Source: Dactylosporangium sp. AC04546
Lineage (GTDB): Bacteria > Actinomycetota > Actinomycetes > Mycobacteriales > Micromonosporaceae
Direction of reading: 5' to 3'
Assembly (NCBI RefSeq): GCF_022095675.1
Contig: NZ_JAHYSG010000078.1
Span: 1 to 59,262, forward strand
DNA: 59,262 nucleotides
Part shown: positions 25,273-33,192 of the stretch, in pieces
Layout: the number at the start of each line of letters is the position of its first letter
Numbering within the stretch: the stretch's first letter is position 1
Translations under genes and position numbers: made by a program
The notes under the pieces: generated by a model
Seen by the model: only the letters and a program-made list of their open reading frames with translations
Database searches by the model: none
Told to the model about the DNA's origin: nothing

Positions 25273-25534
25273 TGCGATGCATCAGATCTGATGCATCGCA
25301 GGCGATGCATCAAAATTGCCGGGAAGCCCACTGCGTGCGGCGTGCCGCGCTCAGCATCGTTCCGACGTTTTTGATGCATCAAAACTGATGCATCAAACCG
25401 GCTGGGAGCGGCGAAGCTCGGACGGGCCCGCGCGCGAGTGCGCCAGAGCTGGACGCCGAACCGTGCCGCCCGCACGCCGTACCACTTCCACCGCGCCTGA
25501 TGCATCAAATCAGATGTATCAAGGTTGATGCATC
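25273..25534. repeat. Three clusters of GATGCATC palindromes phased at 14 bp
   Basis: Boxes start at 25276, 25290, 25304; 25373, 25387; and 25499, 25513 (GATGTATC variant), 25527. Within each cluster the distance is exactly 14 bp. Most extend to TGATGCATCA. The first two boxes lie in a perfect 28-bp palindrome (25273-25300). The 6-bp spacers differ, so it is the box and the period that are conserved, not the spacers. Confidence 0.92.
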
Positions 25535-25559
25535 AAGTCGGATCGAGGGACGGCGTAGC

Positions 25560-25597
25560 GCCGCCCGGGCCGGTCATGGGGTCCCGGCCCGGGCGGC
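25560..25597. terminator. GC-rich perfect hairpin, possible terminator
   Basis: Arms 25560-25573 and 25584-25597 (14 bp, perfect, GCCGCCCGGGCCGG and its complement) with a 10-nt loop. No T-run on either side. It could end transcription from either convergent neighbour. Confidence 0.5.
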
Positions 25598-25606
25598 GCG
25601 AGGGGT

Positions 25607-25690
25607 TCAGCGGGCCTCGGCAGTGGCGCGGCGGTTGGCCTTCTCAAGCGCTTCGACCAGCAGTGCTCGGCAGGTCCCTGCGGCGTGAAG
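25607..25690 (-). pseudogene. Possible C-terminal gene remnant
   Basis: On the minus strand a short frame ends in LLVEALEKANRRATAEAR and a TGA, followed directly by the 25560-25597 hairpin, as the end of a real gene would look. The frame opens at a stop codon about 28 codons earlier and has no start or ribosome-binding site. It may be a leftover of a decayed gene or chance. Confidence 0.2.
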
Positions 25691-25693
25691 CGG

Positions 25694-26272
25694 TTACCAG
25701 TCCTTCATCCACGGGAGCTTCGCGTCGAGCCAGTCGTTGAGCCGGGCGACCTGGTCGACGTTGCTGTCGAGCCAGCTCACCTGGCCGGTCATGGCGATGA
25801 TGCCGAACACGATCGCGGTGCCGGCGGCCAGGACGCCCAGCGTGCCGAGGCCGCGGCCGGCCACGCCCGGGCGGGCGCCCGCGACGATGCCGGCGAACGA
25901 GAACATGAGGCCCAGCGCGCCGATCGGGAGCGCCCACGGTGCGAGCAGGCCGGTCAGGGACACCGCGACCGCCACGAGGCCGAGCATCAGGCCGAACGTC
26001 GCGAGCAGGCTTGCGCGGGCCGGGGTCGGCCGCAGGTTCGGCACCGGCTCGGGGGCCGGGCTGACCGGCGCCGCCGGCGCCTCGCGGTCGATGCTGCGCC
26101 GCGTGGCGAGCCGGTCGGTGTCGCTGTCCAGCACGCCGACCGCGGGGATGCGCTTCGTCGGGCGTTCCCGCGTTTCGTCAGTGGAGTCGATCTTGCGCTC
26201 AGTGGTCTCCAGCTCGTTGCCGGAGTGGTCGGCCCCGGTGCGCCCGCCGAACAGCTGCCCGATGCGTGCCAC
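25694..26272 (-). CDS. Small membrane protein of unknown function
   Basis: The 192-residue protein starts at GTG 26272, seven bases after a strong GGAGGTG. A hydrophilic N-terminal half (~1-85, acidic, Thr/Arg-rich, Pro-rich at 66-84) is followed by three or four hydrophobic segments (88-165) with Gly/Ala-rich composition like DUF4190 proteins, and a C-terminal tail rich in Trp/Asp (NDWLDAKLPWMKDW) that is probably extracytoplasmic. Not recognised beyond that. Confidence 0.75.
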   Translation of the reverse strand: MARIGQLFGGRTGADHSGNELETTERKIDSTDETRERPTKRIPAVGVLDSDTDRLATRRSIDREAPAAPVSPAPEPVPNLRPTPARASLLATFGLMLGLVAVAVSLTGLLAPWALPIGALGLMFSFAGIVAGARPGVAGRGLGTLGVLAAGTAIVFGIIAMTGQVSWLDSNVDQVARLNDWLDAKLPWMKDW

Positions 26273-26423
26273 GTGAGTTCACCTCCAAGGTGCGCCCGGC
26301 CCGCACGCCCGGGGGTCGGTGTGCGGCGAGATCGGGCGGATGCAGCGGGAGGTACCCAGGGAGCCTCGGTCTCAATCGAGGGGTGAACCGTTTGGGGGGA
26401 TTTCGCCCGGGTACTGCGGCTTC

Positions 26424-26768
26424 ATGGAACGTGGAAACACGAAGCACGGCGTGGCCCTGGACGACCAGATGCGCGACGAGGCCGCCGGCGGCGGTGCGCC
26501 GGACGCGACCCTCGCGCGCCCGATCGGTACACCCGTCGGTATGACTCCCGAAGACGTGGAGGCCCGCAGCGAGCTCGGCCGCTTCATCCCGAAGGCGAGC
26601 CTGCCCGGCGACCGCGACGACCTCATCGCCGGCGCGACCGAGATGAACGCGCCCGACGAGGTGATCGACGTGCTCGGCCGCCTGCCGGAAGGCGAGGTGT
26701 ACGACACGGTGAACCAGATCTGGGCCGCGCTCGGCGGGCGCAACGAGGACCCGGCGCGCCGGCCCTGA
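26424..26768 (+). CDS. DUF2795 domain-containing protein
   Basis: The 114-residue protein from ATG 26424 is acidic. The C-terminal half has the DUF2795 pattern: ELGRFIPKASLPGDRDDLIAGATEMNAPDEVIDVLGRLPEGEVYDTVNQIW. The role of the family is unknown; it is common in actinobacteria. Divergent from the membrane-protein gene across ~150 bp, in which I see nothing notable, and convergent with recQ across 4 bp. Confidence 0.85.
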   Translation: MERGNTKHGVALDDQMRDEAAGGGAPDATLARPIGTPVGMTPEDVEARSELGRFIPKASLPGDRDDLIAGATEMNAPDEVIDVLGRLPEGEVYDTVNQIWAALGGRNEDPARRP

Positions 26769-26772
26769 GCAG

Positions 26773-28410
26773 CTAGGAGACTTTCTTGAGGAGCCGGTGT
26801 TGCTCGACGACCGGCACCGAGAGGGTTTTGTACCCGACCTTGTCGAACAGCACGGTCATCTGGTCACCGGCGTAGGAGAGCACGACGCCCTTGCCCCATT
26901 CGCCGTGCCTGACCTCGCTGTGGATCGGGAACGGCACGTCGCCCGCCGCCGCCGCACCGGCGGCGGCGCTGCCGTCCGCGCAGTTGTCGCAGTGGTCGCA
27001 CGTCGCCGGCAGGTGTTCCCCGAAGTACGCCAGCAGCGCCTGGCCCCGGCAGAGCTCGGTCTCCGCGAAGTTGCGCATCATGTCGAGGCGCGACCGGGAC
27101 ACCGTCTGCTGCCGCTCGGCCTGCGCCTCCGCCAGCTCGGCCGCACGGGCGGGGACGGGCGCCCAGCGGGGCGCCTTGACCTTGCCGCCGCTGAGCATGC
27201 GGGCGCCGCCGACCTCCTCCAGGAGGGTCAGCAGCTGGCCCAGCTTGCGCGCGCCGAGCCCGGTCTTCTCCTCCAGCTCGTCGCGGGTGAGCGGGGCGCC
27301 GGCGGCGCGCAGCAGCGCGGCCAGGTCGGCGACCTCGTCGCGGTCGACGGAGACGTTGGTGAAGAACTTGCGCAGGCCGCTGTCCTCGGTGCGGTGCAGC
27401 AGCAGCACGTGGGCCGGCTGCCCGTCGCGGCCGGCCCGGCCGATCTCCTGCAGGTACGAGTCGGGGGAGTCGGGCAGCGAGACGTGGTTGACCCAGCGGA
27501 TGTTCTTCTTGTCGATGCCCATGCCGAACGCCGTCGTGGCCACCATGATCGGCACCTCGTCGGCGAGGAACGCCTCGTGCGCCCGCTCGCGCTCGCCGGC
27601 GCTCATGCCGCCGTGGTACGCGACGGCGTCGAAGCCCTCGCGTTCGAGGCGCTCGGCCAGCTCCTCGGTGGCGCGGCGGGTCGGCGCGTAGATGATGCCG
27701 GGCGGGGTCGACTCGCGCAGCCGCGCGACCAGGCGCCGCCAGCGGGTGTCCTCGTCGGGGCAGTGCACCGACTCCAGGAACAGGTTCCGCCGGTCCAGCC
27801 CCGTCACCACGACCTCGGGGTCGCGCATGCCGAGGCGTTCGACGATGTCCTCCCGTACCGGCGGAGAAGCGGTCGCCGTCAGCGCCACCACCGGCGGCCG
27901 GCCGAGCTCGCGGATGAACTGGCCGAGCTGGAGGTAGTCGGGGCGGAAGTCGTGCCCCCAGGCGCTCACGCAGTGCGCCTCGTCGACCGCGACCAGGCTC
28001 GGCTTGAGCGCCTTGATCTGCGCGGCGCGCGCCGGGTCGGCGAACTGCTCGGGCGTGAGGAACACGAACTCCGCGTCGCCGGCCCGCAGTGCCTCCAGCG
28101 CCTCCGCCCGCTCGGTCTTGCCTTCGGCGCTCGACAGCCGTACCGCGACGAGCGACTCGTGGTGGCGTGCCGTGAGCGAGGCGATCTGGTCCTGCTGGAG
28201 CGCGAGCAGCGGCGAGATGACGATCGTCGGCCCCGGCAGCAGCGTCGCGGGCACCTGGTAGATCGCGGACTTCCCGGCCCCGGTCGGCAGCACCGCGAGC
28301 GTGTCGCGGCCCGCCATCAGGGCCTCCATCGCGCGTACCTGCTCGTCGCGCAGCCGCTCCCAGCCGAAGCGTTCCCGTGCGACCCGACGCAGCTCGTCCG
28401 TGACCGTCAT
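26773..28410 (-). CDS. recQ: RecQ-family ATP-dependent DNA helicase
   Basis: The 545-residue protein has superfamily 2 motifs in order: Q/0 motif near FGWERLRDEQ, Walker A LPTGAGKS at 41-48, DEAH box at 143-146 (VDEAHCVSAWGHDFRPDY), motif III ALTATA, motif VI QEIGRAGRDG. The RecQ zinc site follows (CRGQ ... ATCDHCDNC, about 465-490). No HRDC domain is visible; the C-terminus is a short beta-rich segment. It unwinds 3'-5' in recombination repair. Upstream is a possible 36-codon ORF overlapping its start. Confidence 0.95.
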   Translation of the reverse strand: MTVTDELRRVARERFGWERLRDEQVRAMEALMAGRDTLAVLPTGAGKSAIYQVPATLLPGPTIVISPLLALQQDQIASLTARHHESLVAVRLSSAEGKTERAEALEALRAGDAEFVFLTPEQFADPARAAQIKALKPSLVAVDEAHCVSAWGHDFRPDYLQLGQFIRELGRPPVVALTATASPPVREDIVERLGMRDPEVVVTGLDRRNLFLESVHCPDEDTRWRRLVARLRESTPPGIIYAPTRRATEELAERLEREGFDAVAYHGGMSAGERERAHEAFLADEVPIMVATTAFGMGIDKKNIRWVNHVSLPDSPDSYLQEIGRAGRDGQPAHVLLLHRTEDSGLRKFFTNVSVDRDEVADLAALLRAAGAPLTRDELEEKTGLGARKLGQLLTLLEEVGGARMLSGGKVKAPRWAPVPARAAELAEAQAERQQTVSRSRLDMMRNFAETELCRGQALLAYFGEHLPATCDHCDNCADGSAAAGAAAAGDVPFPIHSEVRHGEWGKGVVLSYAGDQMTVLFDKVGYKTLSVPVVEQHRLLKKVS

Positions 28411-28517
28411 GGCCGCCTTCCTATCATCCGCCGCAGCAGCCGCGGCTCCCCGGGCCGCGTACCGAACGCCACCACGACGGTGACGGTGACACCCAACCCG
28501 ATCAGCCAGCCACGCAC
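28407..28517 (-). CDS. Possible 36-aa membrane peptide overlapping recQ start
   Basis: GTG 28517 opens a 36-codon frame beginning MRGWLIGLGVTVTVVVAF with one hydrophobic helix followed by a basic tail (EPRLLRRMIGRRP). Its TGA overlaps the recQ ATG (ATGA), the coupling style used throughout this window, and TGGAG lies a few bases upstream of the start. Supported only by layout and composition. Confidence 0.4.
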   Translation of the reverse strand: MRGWLIGLGVTVTVVVAFGTRPGEPRLLRRMIGRRP

Positions 28518-28544
28518 CGCTCCATTCTCTGATAGGACGGAACC

Positions 28545-29630
28545 ATGCCTATCGAGACGCAGGGCGTGGTCGCACTGGGCAAGGGCCGCCCCGTCAGCCT
28601 GGAAACCGTCGTCGTCCCCGAGCCCGGCCCCGGCGAGGCCCGGGTCGAGGTGCAGGCGTGCGGCGTCTGCCACACCGATCTGCACTACCGCGAGGGCGGG
28701 ATCACCGACGACTTCCCGTTCCTGCTCGGCCACGAGGCCGCCGGCATCGTCGAGTCGGTCGGGCCGGGCGTCACGTCGGTCGCGCCCGGCGACTTCGTGA
28801 TCCTCAACTGGCGCGCGGTCTGCGGCGAGTGCCGGGCCTGCCTGCGCGGGCGGCCGTGGTACTGCTTCAACACCCACAACGCGACGCAGAAGATGACGCT
28901 CGCCGACGGCACGCCGCTGACCCCGGCGCTGGGCATCGGCGCGTTCCTGAAGCACACGCTGGTCGCCGCAGGCCAGTGCACGAAGGTCGACCCGCGCGCG
29001 CCGGCGATGGTCGCCGGCCTGCTCGGCTGCGGCGTGATGGCCGGCCTGGGCGCGGCCCTGAACACCGGCGGCGTCCGCCACGGCGACTCGGTGGCGGTCT
29101 TCGGCTGCGGCGGCGTCGGCAACGCCTCGATCGCCGGGGCCGCGCTGGCCGGCGCGACGACGATCATCGGCGTGGACGTCGACGTCCGCAAGCTCCAGTG
29201 GGCCCAGGACTTCGGCGCCACCCATGTGGTGAACTCCCGCGAGAGCGACCCGGTCGAGGCGATCCGCGCCCTGACCGGCGGCTTCGGCGCCGACGTGGTG
29301 ATCGAGGCGGTCGGCCTGCCGCAGGTGTACGAGCAGGCCTTCTACGCCCGTGACCTGGCCGGCACGGTGGTCCTGGTCGGCGTCCCGCGCCCGGACATGC
29401 AGCTGACCCTGCCGTTCCTGGAGGTCTTCGGCCGCGGCGGCGCCCTGAAGTCGAGCTGGTACGGCGACTGCCTGCCCTCCCGCGACTTCCCGACGATGAT
29501 CGACCTGTACCTCCAGGGCCGCCTGCCCCTGGAGAAGTTCGTGACGGAGACGGGCGACCTCGGCGACGTGGAGGAGGCGTTCCACAAGATGGAGCGCGGC
29601 GAGGTCCTCCGCTCCGTGATCATGCTCTGA
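28545..29630 (+). CDS. mscR: S-(hydroxymethyl)mycothiol dehydrogenase (zinc alcohol dehydrogenase)
   Basis: The 361-residue protein is a medium-chain zinc alcohol dehydrogenase. Catalytic zinc ligands: [14 protein letters not shown] (C39 region), GHEAAG (about 62-67); structural zinc Cys: [15 protein letters not shown]; Rossmann GCGGVG at about 187. The [28 protein letters not shown] stretch is characteristic of the mycothiol-dependent formaldehyde dehydrogenase of actinobacteria. It oxidises the formaldehyde-mycothiol adduct with NAD. Usually a metallo-beta-lactamase hydrolase follows; here twin hairpins follow instead. Confidence 0.88.
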   Translation: MPIETQGVVALGKGRPVSLETVVVPEPGPGEARVEVQACGVCHTDLHYREGGITDDFPFLLGHEAAGIVESVGPGVTSVAPGDFVILNWRAVCGECRACLRGRPWYCFNTHNATQKMTLADGTPLTPALGIGAFLKHTLVAAGQCTKVDPRAPAMVAGLLGCGVMAGLGAALNTGGVRHGDSVAVFGCGGVGNASIAGAALAGATTIIGVDVDVRKLQWAQDFGATHVVNSRESDPVEAIRALTGGFGADVVIEAVGLPQVYEQAFYARDLAGTVVLVGVPRPDMQLTLPFLEVFGRGGALKSSWYGDCLPSRDFPTMIDLYLQGRLPLEKFVTETGDLGDVEEAFHKMERGEVLRSVIML

Positions 29631-29638
29631 CCCGCCCG

Positions 29639-29696
29639 CCATGATCAAGGGAAACGTCTGGTTGCCGGGACAGCCAGACGTTTCCCTTGATCATGG
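29639..29696. repeat. Hairpin 1 of a twin pair: 23-bp perfect stem, 12-nt loop
   Basis: Arms 29639-29661 and 29674-29696 pair perfectly over 23 bp, starting CCATGATC and ending CTGG at the loop. Loop TTGCCGGGACAG at 29662-29673. Followed by CGGGTTGATCG. Lies 8 bp after the mscR stop and may work as a terminator, though with no T-run. Confidence 0.93.
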
Positions 29697-29735
29697 GTCC
29701 TGTCGGGTTGATCGGCCCCTGTTTTGTTGACGCTG

Positions 29736-29793
29736 CCATGATCGATGGCGAGTTCTGGCTGTCATGGCAACCAGAACTCGCCATCGATCATGG
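29736..29793. repeat. Hairpin 2 of a twin pair: 23-bp perfect stem, 12-nt loop
   Basis: Arms 29736-29758 and 29771-29793 pair perfectly over 23 bp, again starting CCATGATC and ending CTGG, but with a different stem interior. Loop CTGTCATGGCAA at 29759-29770; its reverse complement matches the loop of hairpin 1 at 10 of 12 bases. CGGGTTGATCG follows here too. Confidence 0.93.
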
Positions 29794-29944
29794 CCAGCCC
29801 GGGTTGATCGCGATCTGAGCCCGGATCGAGCAAGCGGCCCGCAGTGCCGGGCCTTCCCGCCGCCCGCGATGCCGGGCCTCTCCGTCGGGCCCGGTGGGGG
29901 TTGCTGTGGCTCCGCTCAACTTTGTATCGGGAAGGAGTTGTCGG

Positions 29945-29985
29945 CGATAGTCTTCCGATATATCGTCGAGGTATCAACGATAGTC
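29945..29985 (+). promoter_or_regulatory. Probable PadR operator/promoter region
   Basis: Upstream of padR lie a direct repeat CGATAGTC (29945-29952 and 29978-29985, 33 bp apart), a CGATATATCG palindrome (29956-29965), and an inverted repeat TATCGT-N10-ACGATA (29961-29982). PadR regulators usually control their own promoter; this AT-richer, symmetric patch is the likely site. Confidence 0.5.
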
Positions 29986-30003
29986 CTACGAAGGGGGAGC
30001 GGC

Positions 30004-30573
30004 ATGAGGTCGCGACACGGAGCATTTTTCGACGCCGGAGCCTGGCAACGAGGGTTCGGCAGCTTCCTCCCGCCCGGCGCCGGGCGCGGCTGGGGGCCAC
30101 ACGGCCAGGGCGGCCGCGGCAGCGGCTGGGGCCGCGGGCGGGGCGGGCGCCCCAACGTCCGGCAGGCGGTGCTCGCGCTGCTGCACGAGCGCCCGATGCA
30201 CGGGTACGAGATGATCCAGGAGCTCGAGCAGCGCACCGGCGGCATCTGGCGACCCAGCCCCGGCTCGGTGTATCCGACGCTGCAGCTGCTGGAGGACGAG
30301 GGCCTCATCGTGGCCGAGGAGTCCGGCGGGCGGAAGCGGTTCGTGCTCACCGACGCCGGTCGGCCGGAGGCCGAGACGGCCGCGCAGAACGCGCCCTGGC
30401 AGGAGTACGGGGCGGAGAACGTCTCGCAGGCCCAGGAGTTCCGCGACGCCGCGATCGGCATCATGGACGCGCTGCGGCAGGTCGGGTTCAACGGGACCAG
30501 CGAGCAGCGGGCGCAGGCGCTCGAGGTGCTCACCGAGACCCGCCGCAAGCTCTACGCCATCCTCGCTGACTGA
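30004..30573 (+). CDS. PadR-family transcriptional regulator
   Basis: The 189-residue protein starts at ATG 30004 after AAGGGGGAG. A Gly/Arg-rich N-terminal arm (~1-48) precedes the PadR winged helix: VRQAVLALLHERPMHGYEMIQELEQRTGGIWRPSPGSVYPTLQLLEDEGLIVAEE (about 52-105), then a helical C-terminal dimerisation segment. No transporter gene adjoins it, so the target beyond itself is unknown. The region 29631-30003 upstream holds the twin hairpins and the operator patch. Confidence 0.93.
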   Translation: MRSRHGAFFDAGAWQRGFGSFLPPGAGRGWGPHGQGGRGSGWGRGRGGRPNVRQAVLALLHERPMHGYEMIQELEQRTGGIWRPSPGSVYPTLQLLEDEGLIVAEESGGRKRFVLTDAGRPEAETAAQNAPWQEYGAENVSQAQEFRDAAIGIMDALRQVGFNGTSEQRAQALEVLTETRRKLYAILAD

Positions 30574-30609
30574 ACCAGCCATGCGGTGGTGGACCGTAGC
30601 CCAGCGCCT

Positions 30610-30648
30610 GGCCGATCCTGCGGCGCAACCGCAACCGCAGGATCGGCC
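30610..30648. terminator. Hairpin between padR and the EAL pseudogene
   Basis: Arms 30610-30623 (GGCCGATCCTGCGG) and 30635-30648 pair perfectly over 14 bp with an 11-nt loop. It sits 37 bp after the padR stop and between convergent genes, so it may serve both. No T-run. Confidence 0.55.
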
Positions 30649-30659
30649 GGAGGGGCCTG

Positions 30660-31924
30660 AGAGTGCGGCCGGCGCGCCGCGCAGGACGCCGTTCGACGAC
30701 GTCAGCAGGCCGTCCAGCGCGTCCGCCGGCAGCGGCCTGGAGAAGTGGTAGCCCTGCGCCTGTGGGCAGTCCAGCTGCCGCAGCCGCTCGGCCTGCTCCG
30801 GCGTCTCGACCGCCTCGGCGATCGAGGAGAGCCGCAGGCTGTTGCCCAGCTCCACGATCGCGCGGGTGAACGCCATCTCCTCGGCCTGCGCGCCGCCGGG
30901 CGTGAACGCCCGGTCGATCTTCAGGATGTCGACCGGGAGGTGCCGCAGGTAGGCCAGCGACGAGTTGCCCGTCCCGAAGTCGTCCACCGCGACCCGCACT
31001 CCGGCCTCCCGCAGCGACGACAACAACTCCGCCACATCGGAGACGCCGGTGGAGGACACCAGCACCGACTCGGTGATCTCCAGGATCAGGGCCGAGCCGG
31101 GCAGCGCGGCCTCGCGCAGCGCCGCCAGCACGACGGCCGCGAAGCCCGGTTCCCGCAGCTGGCGGCCCGACACGTTGACCGTCACCGAGATGCCGAACCG
31201 CTCGTGCCACGACCGCACGTCCCGGCAGGCCTGCCGTAGCACCCACGCCCCGATCGGGACGATCAGGCCGTACTGCTCGGCGATCGGGATGAACTCCAGC
31301 GGCGGCACGGGCGTGCCGTCCGGGCTCCAGCGCAGCAGCGCCTCGACCGCGGTCACGCGGCCGGTCGCGAGGTCCACGACCGGCTGGTAGTTCACGACGA
31401 ACTCCTCCTCGGCCACGGCCCGGCGCAGCGCGGCCGAGATGCGCATGTGCTCGCTCCGCTCGACCGCGAGCCGCGGCTCGTAGACGGCCAGCCGGTTCTT
31501 GCCGGCCGCCTTCGCCGCGTACAGCGCGAGGTCGGCGTTGCGCAGCGCCTCCGACGGCGTCGTCGGTGCCGCGAAGTGCAGCGAGCCGACCGAGGTGGTG
31601 ACGCCGAGCTCCCGGCCGTGCACCGTGTACGGGCGGCCGAGCGCGGCCACCACCGCGGCGGGGTCACGTCCTCCAGCAGTACCGCGAACTCGTCACCCCC
31701 GAGCCGCACGAGCGTGTCGGACGTGGAGACCTCGCCGAGCAGCCGCGCGGCGACCTCGATGAGCAGCAGTACCGAGCGGCCGACACGCCGATCAGCGCGT
31801 ACAGCCCCTGGCGCGGCATGACCGGCAGGAACCCGCCGACCGCGACGGCGCCGAGACCGAGGACCGCATACCAGCGCCACGCGGCCATCGAACTCCCTGT
31901 CGCTTGTTCGGATGATCTGCTCAT
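30660..31924 (-). pseudogene. Broken GGDEF-EAL c-di-GMP signalling gene
   Basis: Reading leftward from ATG 31924, frame A gives an N-terminal membrane stretch (MAAWRWYAVLGLGAVAVGG) that stops matching at about 31780. Frame B then gives the tail of a GGDEF domain (LLLIEVAARLLGEV ... RLGGDEFAVLLEDV); the first half of the domain is missing. Near 31668 an apparent 1-nt deletion shifts to frame C, which gives the GGDEF end (ADLALYAAKAAGKNRLAVYEP) and a near-complete EAL domain (YQPVVDLATGRVTAVEALLRW, DDFGTGNSSLAYLRHLPVDILKID, GYHFSRPLP). Frame C has no stop at the domain end and stays open, antisense through padR, to 29986. The EAL part alone might still be made, but the gene is not intact. Confidence 0.85.
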
Positions 31925-32002
31925 CGGCAGCGCCGCGCGGAAGCTGAGCGCCACCCAAGATGGAGGAGGTTGGTGCAGAACGGGCAGGGGTAGGGGGACG
32001 CG

Positions 32003-33004
32003 ATGAAGGTCGCACTGCTCGGGCCGATCGCGTGGCGGACCCCGCCGCGCGCCTACGGCCCGTGGGAACAGATCGTCTCCCTGCTCGCCGAGGGGCTGGT
32101 CGCGCGCGGCGTCGACGTCACCCTCTTCGCCAGCCTCGACTCGGTCACCGCGGCCCGGCTCGACGGCGTCGTCCAGCACCCGTACAACGAGGACAGCGGC
32201 TACGACGGGCGGGTCTGGGAGGCCATCCACGTCGCGCACTGCTACGCGCGCAGCGGCGAGTTCGACCTCGTCCACAACAACCTCGACTGGCTGCCGCTGG
32301 CGATGAGCGAGTTCTGCCGCAGCCGGCTCGTCACCACAGTGCACGGGTTCTGCTCGCCGTCGATCCTGCCGGCGTACCAGCGGGCCCGCTCGGCGTACGT
32401 GTCCATCTCCGACGCCGACCGCGGCCCGGGCCTCGACTACGCCGCGACCATCTACCACGGCATCGACATGCGCCAGTTCCCGTACTGCGAGACCCCCGGC
32501 GAGGAGCTGGTCGCGTTCGGCCGCATCCACCCCGACAAGGGCACCGCGGAGGCCGTCCGGATCGCTCGCGCGGCCGGCCGGCGGCTGCTGATCTGCGGTC
32601 CCGTGCACGATCGGCGGTACCACGAGGAGGAGGTGCTCCCGCACGTCGACGGGGCGTCGGTGGTCTACGCCGGCAACGTGGGGCCGGCCGATCGCGCGCG
32701 CATCCTCGGTACCGCGGCCGCACTGCTGCATCCGATCGGCTTCGCGGAGCCGTTCGGGCTCTCGGTCGTCGAGGCCATGGCGTGCGGCACCCCGGTCGTG
32801 GCGTATCCGCTCGGCTCGATGCCCGAGGTCGTCGACCCGGGCGTGACCGGCTTCCTGGCGGGCTCCGCGGAGGACGCGGTGGCGGTCCTCGACGACGCGC
32901 TCAAGCTGGACCGCGCCCAGGTCCGCGCCCGCGCGGCCGAGCGCTTCTCGGCCGACCGGATGGTCGACGACTACCTGGCCCTCTACCGGCGACTGCTCGG
33001 GTAG
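32003..33004 (+). CDS. Glycosyltransferase family 4 protein
   Basis: The 333-residue protein from ATG 32003 has a GT-B fold: N-terminal KVALLGPIAWRTPPRAYGPWEQIVSLLAEGLVARGHDV-like start, then HGFCSPSI, then the C-terminal nucleotide-sugar domain with GRIHPDKG and the GFAEPFGLSVVEAMACGTPVVAYPLGSMPEVV motif (E-x7-E of retaining GT4 enzymes). GT4 enzymes transfer sugars from nucleotide donors to lipids, proteins or small molecules; acceptor unknown. Stands alone. Confidence 0.92.
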   Translation: MKVALLGPIAWRTPPRAYGPWEQIVSLLAEGLVARGVDVTLFASLDSVTAARLDGVVQHPYNEDSGYDGRVWEAIHVAHCYARSGEFDLVHNNLDWLPLAMSEFCRSRLVTTVHGFCSPSILPAYQRARSAYVSISDADRGPGLDYAATIYHGIDMRQFPYCETPGEELVAFGRIHPDKGTAEAVRIARAAGRRLLICGPVHDRRYHEEEVLPHVDGASVVYAGNVGPADRARILGTAAALLHPIGFAEPFGLSVVEAMACGTPVVAYPLGSMPEVVDPGVTGFLAGSAEDAVAVLDDALKLDRAQVRARAAERFSADRMVDDYLALYRRLLG

Positions 33005-33192
33005 ATCTCCTCAAGGCCCCCCGCGTCCGGCCGAACCTTCACAGTGTGCGGCGCCCGCGGTTGTGCACGCGGTAACGCGGACGGCTCGGCTCCGGCAGCG
33101 ACGTGGCAGGCTGCCGGAGCCGACGCCATCCGGTGATGGGGCGCTGGCGCAGCGTCACGGTATGCCTCTAAGCTCTCCGGCGGAGGCAGACT

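Larger units (their letters stand above)
25141..25693. other. Palindrome-rich convergent spacer
   Basis: This 553-bp region lies between two convergent genes and has no convincing gene. It holds a dispersed inverted repeat (25166-25229), eight GATGCATC-type boxes in three clusters phased at 14 bp (25276-25534), a perfect 14-bp GC-rich hairpin (25560-25597) and, on the minus strand, a short open stretch that reads like a protein C-terminus (25607-25690). Being convergent, it should not hold promoters for its neighbours. Confidence 0.8.

Noticed and set aside
25240..25540. Short ORFs across the GATGCATC region
   Set aside because: They translate the boxes as repeated Asp-Ala-Ser or Met-His-Gln; no start signals and no non-repeat content support them.
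29986..30650. Extension of the EAL protein antisense through padR
   Set aside because: The tail after GYHFSRPLP has shadow composition and lies opposite a clear padR gene; it only shows that the original stop is missing.
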